A stretch of 6,659 nucleotides of DNA from contig JAAEZW010000102.1 of NCBI GenBank assembly GCA_018222665.1, positions 1 through 6,659 of the forward strand, in the 5' to 3' direction. Source of the stretch: Paracoccaceae bacterium. Its GTDB lineage: Bacteria > Pseudomonadota > Alphaproteobacteria > Rhodobacterales > Rhodobacteraceae. The position numbers and the translations under genes are program-made. The notes below the pieces were generated by a model, which saw only the letters and a list, made by a program, of their open reading frames with translations, was not told where the DNA came from and did no database searches. Below, one piece after another: positions 6,192 to 6,659 of the stretch (position 1 is its first letter; each line of letters starts with the position of its first letter).

Positions 6192-6659
6192 CCGAAGTTT
6201 ACGCGATCATTGTTTTTTTATTCGTTCTTTTCGCACTTCTAGGCAGCTCCGTTTGGGTGGGATTGGCGTTGATGGGGGTCGCATGGGTTGGGATGGAACT
6301 CTTTACATCACGCCCAGCAGGGGATGCGATGATCACTACCATATGGACAGGGGCCAGCAGTTGGACATTAACCGCACTTCCCCTGTTCATCTGGATGGGT
6401 GAAATTCTGTATCGAACGCGCTTGTCCGAAGATATGTTTCGCGGCCTTGCGCCGTGGATGCGTTTTTTACCAGGTGGATTGCTGCATACAAATATTGCGG
6501 GATGCACGATTTTCGCGGCGGTATCCGGATCGTCGGCGGCCACGTTGAACATGGTGGGGAAAATGTCGATCCCTGAATTGCGTGCGCGTGGTTATCCAGA
6601 GCACATGATCATTGGCACATTGGCGGGTGCTGCGACCTTGGGGTTGATGATCCCTCCAT
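6188..6659 (+). CDS. TRAP transporter large permease subunit (DctM family), 5' part, cut by window edge
   Basis: The frame starts with ATG at 6188, overlapping the small subunit's TGA by four bases (ATGA), and stays open for 157 codons to the right edge, so only about the first third of a normal 420-430-residue DctM protein is present. AGAGGAAG (6176-6183) is the ribosome-binding site. Helices are visible at about 4-22, 22-40 and 58-76. The highly conserved family motifs AVSGSSAATLNMVG (111-124), IPELRARGYP (128-137) and GTLAGAATLGLMIPP (143-157) are intact. DctM is the ion-coupled transport subunit in the inner membrane; in studied TRAP systems the driving ion is usually sodium. With the two genes upstream it completes a three-part importer. 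Confidence 0.93.
   Translation, partial: MTEVYAIIVFLFVLFALLGSSVWVGLALMGVAWVGMELFTSRPAGDAMITTIWTGASSWTLTALPLFIWMGEILYRTRLSEDMFRGLAPWMRFLPGGLLHTNIAGCTIFAAVSGSSAATLNMVGKMSIPELRARGYPEHMIIGTLAGAATLGLMIPP

Noticed and set aside
6199..6552. 117-codon - strand frame opposite the start of the large TRAP subunit
   Set aside because: The + strand frame from 6188 carries unmistakable DctM motifs and translational coupling; the opposite frame is a shadow.

Overview
The window looks like part of a marine, roseobacter-type alphaproteobacterial chromosome of moderate to low G+C. This rests on protein resemblance alone: the thiamine-enzyme C-terminus, the BASS-type carrier and the flavoenzyme/TRAP arrangement all resemble Rhodobacteraceae/Rhizobiales proteins as remembered, with no database search. 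No rRNA, complete tRNA, transposase, CRISPR array or phage gene is visible.

Left part (1-2058, + strand). The window opens inside a gene for a transketolase/pyruvate-dehydrogenase-E1-like thiamine diphosphate enzyme, of which only the C-terminal 207 codons are present. A 426-base gap follows. It holds overlapping stem-loops just after the stop codon, a sigma70-like promoter with a perfect 7+7 palindrome inside it, and a short stretch matching the 3' end of a tRNA. Next comes a roughly ten-helix carrier of the bile acid:sodium symporter (BASS) type. Parts of this half are visibly AT-rich.

Right part (2134-6659). A LysR-type regulator on the - strand is divergent from a + strand cluster: a DadA/glycine-oxidase-type FAD amino acid oxidoreductase, then a complete-looking start of a tripartite TRAP transporter. 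The TRAP genes are the periplasmic binding protein (DctP type), the small membrane subunit (DctQ type) and the large membrane subunit (DctM type), which runs off the right edge. The last two genes overlap by ATGA. A strong GC-rich hairpin lies between the binding-protein and small-subunit genes.

Likely logic of the right part, as inference: the TRAP system imports an amino acid, imino acid, opine or related amine carboxylate using the ion gradient. The cytoplasmic flavoenzyme oxidises it, and the LysR protein switches the genes on when the substrate or a product is present. The hairpin would let the soluble binding protein be made in excess over the membrane subunits. The substrate cannot be read from the sequence, and that is the main open question here. 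I see no clearly new type of system; the most interesting items are the orphan-substrate catabolic operon, an unusually long DctQ subunit, and the structured gap at 625-1050.
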